This document shows, one piece after another, positions 63,064 through 64,000 of a stretch of DNA of 64,000 nucleotides (within the stretch, counting starts at the first letter, position 1; the number at the start of each line of letters is the position of its first letter). A program made the position numbers and the translations under genes. Where the stretch lies: positions 5,580,001-5,644,000 of the forward strand of contig CP109468.1 of assembly GCA_036227345.1 (NCBI GenBank), written 5' to 3'. The stretch comes from Streptomyces sp. NBC_01463. Lineage in GTDB: Bacteria > Actinomycetota > Actinomycetes > Streptomycetales > Streptomycetaceae. The notes under the pieces are model-generated. The model was not told where the DNA came from and made no database searches. It worked only from the letters and a program-made list of their open reading frames with translations.

Positions 63064-63531
63064 TCAGATGCCCAGGTCCTTGATGATCTTGGCGACGTGG
63101 CCGGTGGCCTTGACGTTGTAGAAGGCGTGTTCGACCTTGCCGTCCTCGTCGACGACGATCGTCGACCGGATGACGCCCGTCACCGTTTTGCCGTAGAGCT
63201 TCTTCTCGCCGAAGGCGGCGTAGGCCTCCAGGGTCTCCTTGGCGGGGTCGCCGACCAGGGTGACCTTGAGGTTCTCCTTCTCGCGGAACTTGGCGAGCTT
63301 CTCGGGCTTGTCGGGGGAGACGCCGATGACGTCGTATCCGGCGCCGGCCAGGAGGTCGAGGTTGTCGGTGAAGTCGCAGGCCTGCTTGGTGCAGCCGGGG
63401 GTGAGGGCGGCCGGGTAGAAGTAGACGATGACCTTGCGGCCCTTGTGGTCGGCGAGCGATACGTCGTTGCCGTCGGCGTCGGGGAGGGTGAAGGCGGGGG
63501 CGGTGTCGCCGGTCTTGAGTCGCTCGCTCAT
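63064..63531 (-). CDS. bcp: thioredoxin-dependent peroxiredoxin, Bcp/PrxQ type
   Basis: A 155-residue peroxiredoxin that reduces peroxides. The peroxidatic cysteine lies in PAALTPGCTKQACDF, with a second cysteine five residues later as in 1-/2-Cys BCP proteins. The C-terminal half has VIGVSPDKPEKLAKF and GVIRSTIVVDEDG. Start MSERLKTGDTAPAF with AGGAGA upstream. It diverges from a DUF3618 gene with 127 bp between. Confidence 0.93.
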   Translation of the reverse strand: MSERLKTGDTAPAFTLPDADGNDVSLADHKGRKVIVYFYPAALTPGCTKQACDFTDNLDLLAGAGYDVIGVSPDKPEKLAKFREKENLKVTLVGDPAKETLEAYAAFGEKKLYGKTVTGVIRSTIVVDEDGKVEHAFYNVKATGHVAKIIKDLGI

Positions 63532-63658
63532 GGTTCTCCTCTTTGGTGCGCGGGGTGTACGGGACCGAGCGTAATAGGGGTGCCGCCGGGTGCGGGGGCG
63601 GTCGAGCTGACAGACTGTCGATGAAGGTTTACCGGACGAGGACCACGGAGGCGGCGCA

Positions 63659-63979
63659 GTGTCGGATGCCAGGACCCCTGCGCAGATCGAGGCGGACATC
63701 ATCAGCAGGCGCGAGCAGCTCGCGGTGGTGCTCGATGAGATCGGGGTGCGGGTGCACCCGAAGACGATCATCGGTGACGTGAAGGCGAAGGCGGCCGGGG
63801 CGGTGGACCGGACGGCCGGGCGGGCGTTCGTCGCGGTGAACCGGACGGTGTCGGACGTGAAGGCGCAGTTCGTTTCGGAGGAGGGTTCGCCGCGTCTGGA
63901 GCGGGTGATTCCGGTGGCGTTGCTCGCGGTGGGTGTGGTGGGTCTGCTCACTGTGTCCGCGCAGCGGAAGAAGCGTTGA
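63659..63979 (+). CDS. DUF3618 membrane protein
   Basis: A 106-residue protein. The N-terminus PAQIEADIISRREQLAVVLDEI is the DUF3618 signature, followed by an amphipathic middle and one C-terminal membrane segment (about 82-100; VIPVALLAVGVVGLLTV) with a basic end. The start is a GTG after GGAGG at good distance. The family is common in actinomycetes with unknown function, perhaps envelope-linked. Confidence 0.87.
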   Translation: MSDARTPAQIEADIISRREQLAVVLDEIGVRVHPKTIIGDVKAKAAGAVDRTAGRAFVAVNRTVSDVKAQFVSEEGSPRLERVIPVALLAVGVVGLLTVSAQRKKR

Positions 63980-64000
63980 GCCCCGAGGGCGCCAGGTGGT

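Overview
The window reads as a piece of Streptomyces chromosome. Coding density and GC are high, GTG starts are frequent, TTA codons are almost absent, and several genes are typical of the genus: an SsgA-like protein (SsgG), a DasR-type GlcNAc regulon, DUF3039, DUF2017, DUF3618, and the Mec/CysO/CysM cysteine route. From memory, the gene order resembles a core region of S. coelicolor running from about SCO2948 down to about SCO2900. That match is recollection, not a search. Most of the window is conserved core DNA with accessory insertions.

Layout, left to right. 0-5.4 kb: the end of yqgE, a DUF3039 gene, then a sugar ABC importer (binding protein and two permeases, no ATPase) co-transcribed with a cytoplasmic GH20 hexosaminidase behind a DasR-like operator. 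5.7-10.5 kb: a three-subunit xanthine-dehydrogenase-type molybdenum hydroxylase whose FeS subunit has a disordered extension of about 320 residues. 10.6-16 kb: a mycosin-like protease that has lost its catalytic residues, converging on an operon of two Ser/Thr kinases with Tat-like anchors and one pseudokinase, next to a tRNA-Cys gene. 16.4-19.9 kb: an MFS exporter and an XPB/RadD-like helicase. 19.9-24.6 kb: a secreted-protein island with one small protein and two tandem paralogues. One paralogue ends in a WxL-like domain; the other carries a TTA (bldA) codon in its signal peptide.

24.9-28.9 kb: an IclR-type regulator, a nested palindromic element of about 300 bp, a PDZ-less Lon-like secreted protease, and an ArsR/MFS unit with a multi-copy operator. 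29-33.3 kb: a glycine betaine/choline-type ABC importer. 33.3-41.4 kb: an Lrp regulator divergent from 4-hydroxyphenylpyruvate dioxygenase, then a TPR protein, an FAD-linked oxidase, SsgG and two RDD membrane proteins. 41.8-47.8 kb: an M6 metalloprotease, a small conserved protein, NAD salvage (nicotinamidase and nicotinate phosphoribosyltransferase), ClpS and DUF2017.

48-52.9 kb: an amino-acid permease behind a switch-like RNA leader, then the Mec-leader peptide-CysO-CysM cysteine cassette and a metallo-beta-lactamase-fold hydrolase. 52.9-56.3 kb: GlcNAc PTS genes (two EIIC, one EIIB) with DasR operators. 56.3-64 kb: a SpoIIE-type phosphatase, RNase PH, a lipoprotein, the RdgB/HAM1 pyrophosphatase, tRNA-Leu, an AT-richer HNH endonuclease gene that ends inside that tRNA, a ProP-like transporter, a Bcp peroxiredoxin and a DUF3618 protein.

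Three themes join distant genes. The first is chitin/GlcNAc uptake under dre operators at both ends of the window. The second is a set of catalytically dead or unusually anchored signalling proteins at 10.6-16 kb. The third is cis-acting RNA and leader control around amino-acid and sulfur genes at 48-50.7 kb. I see no CRISPR array, prophage or large biosynthetic cluster.
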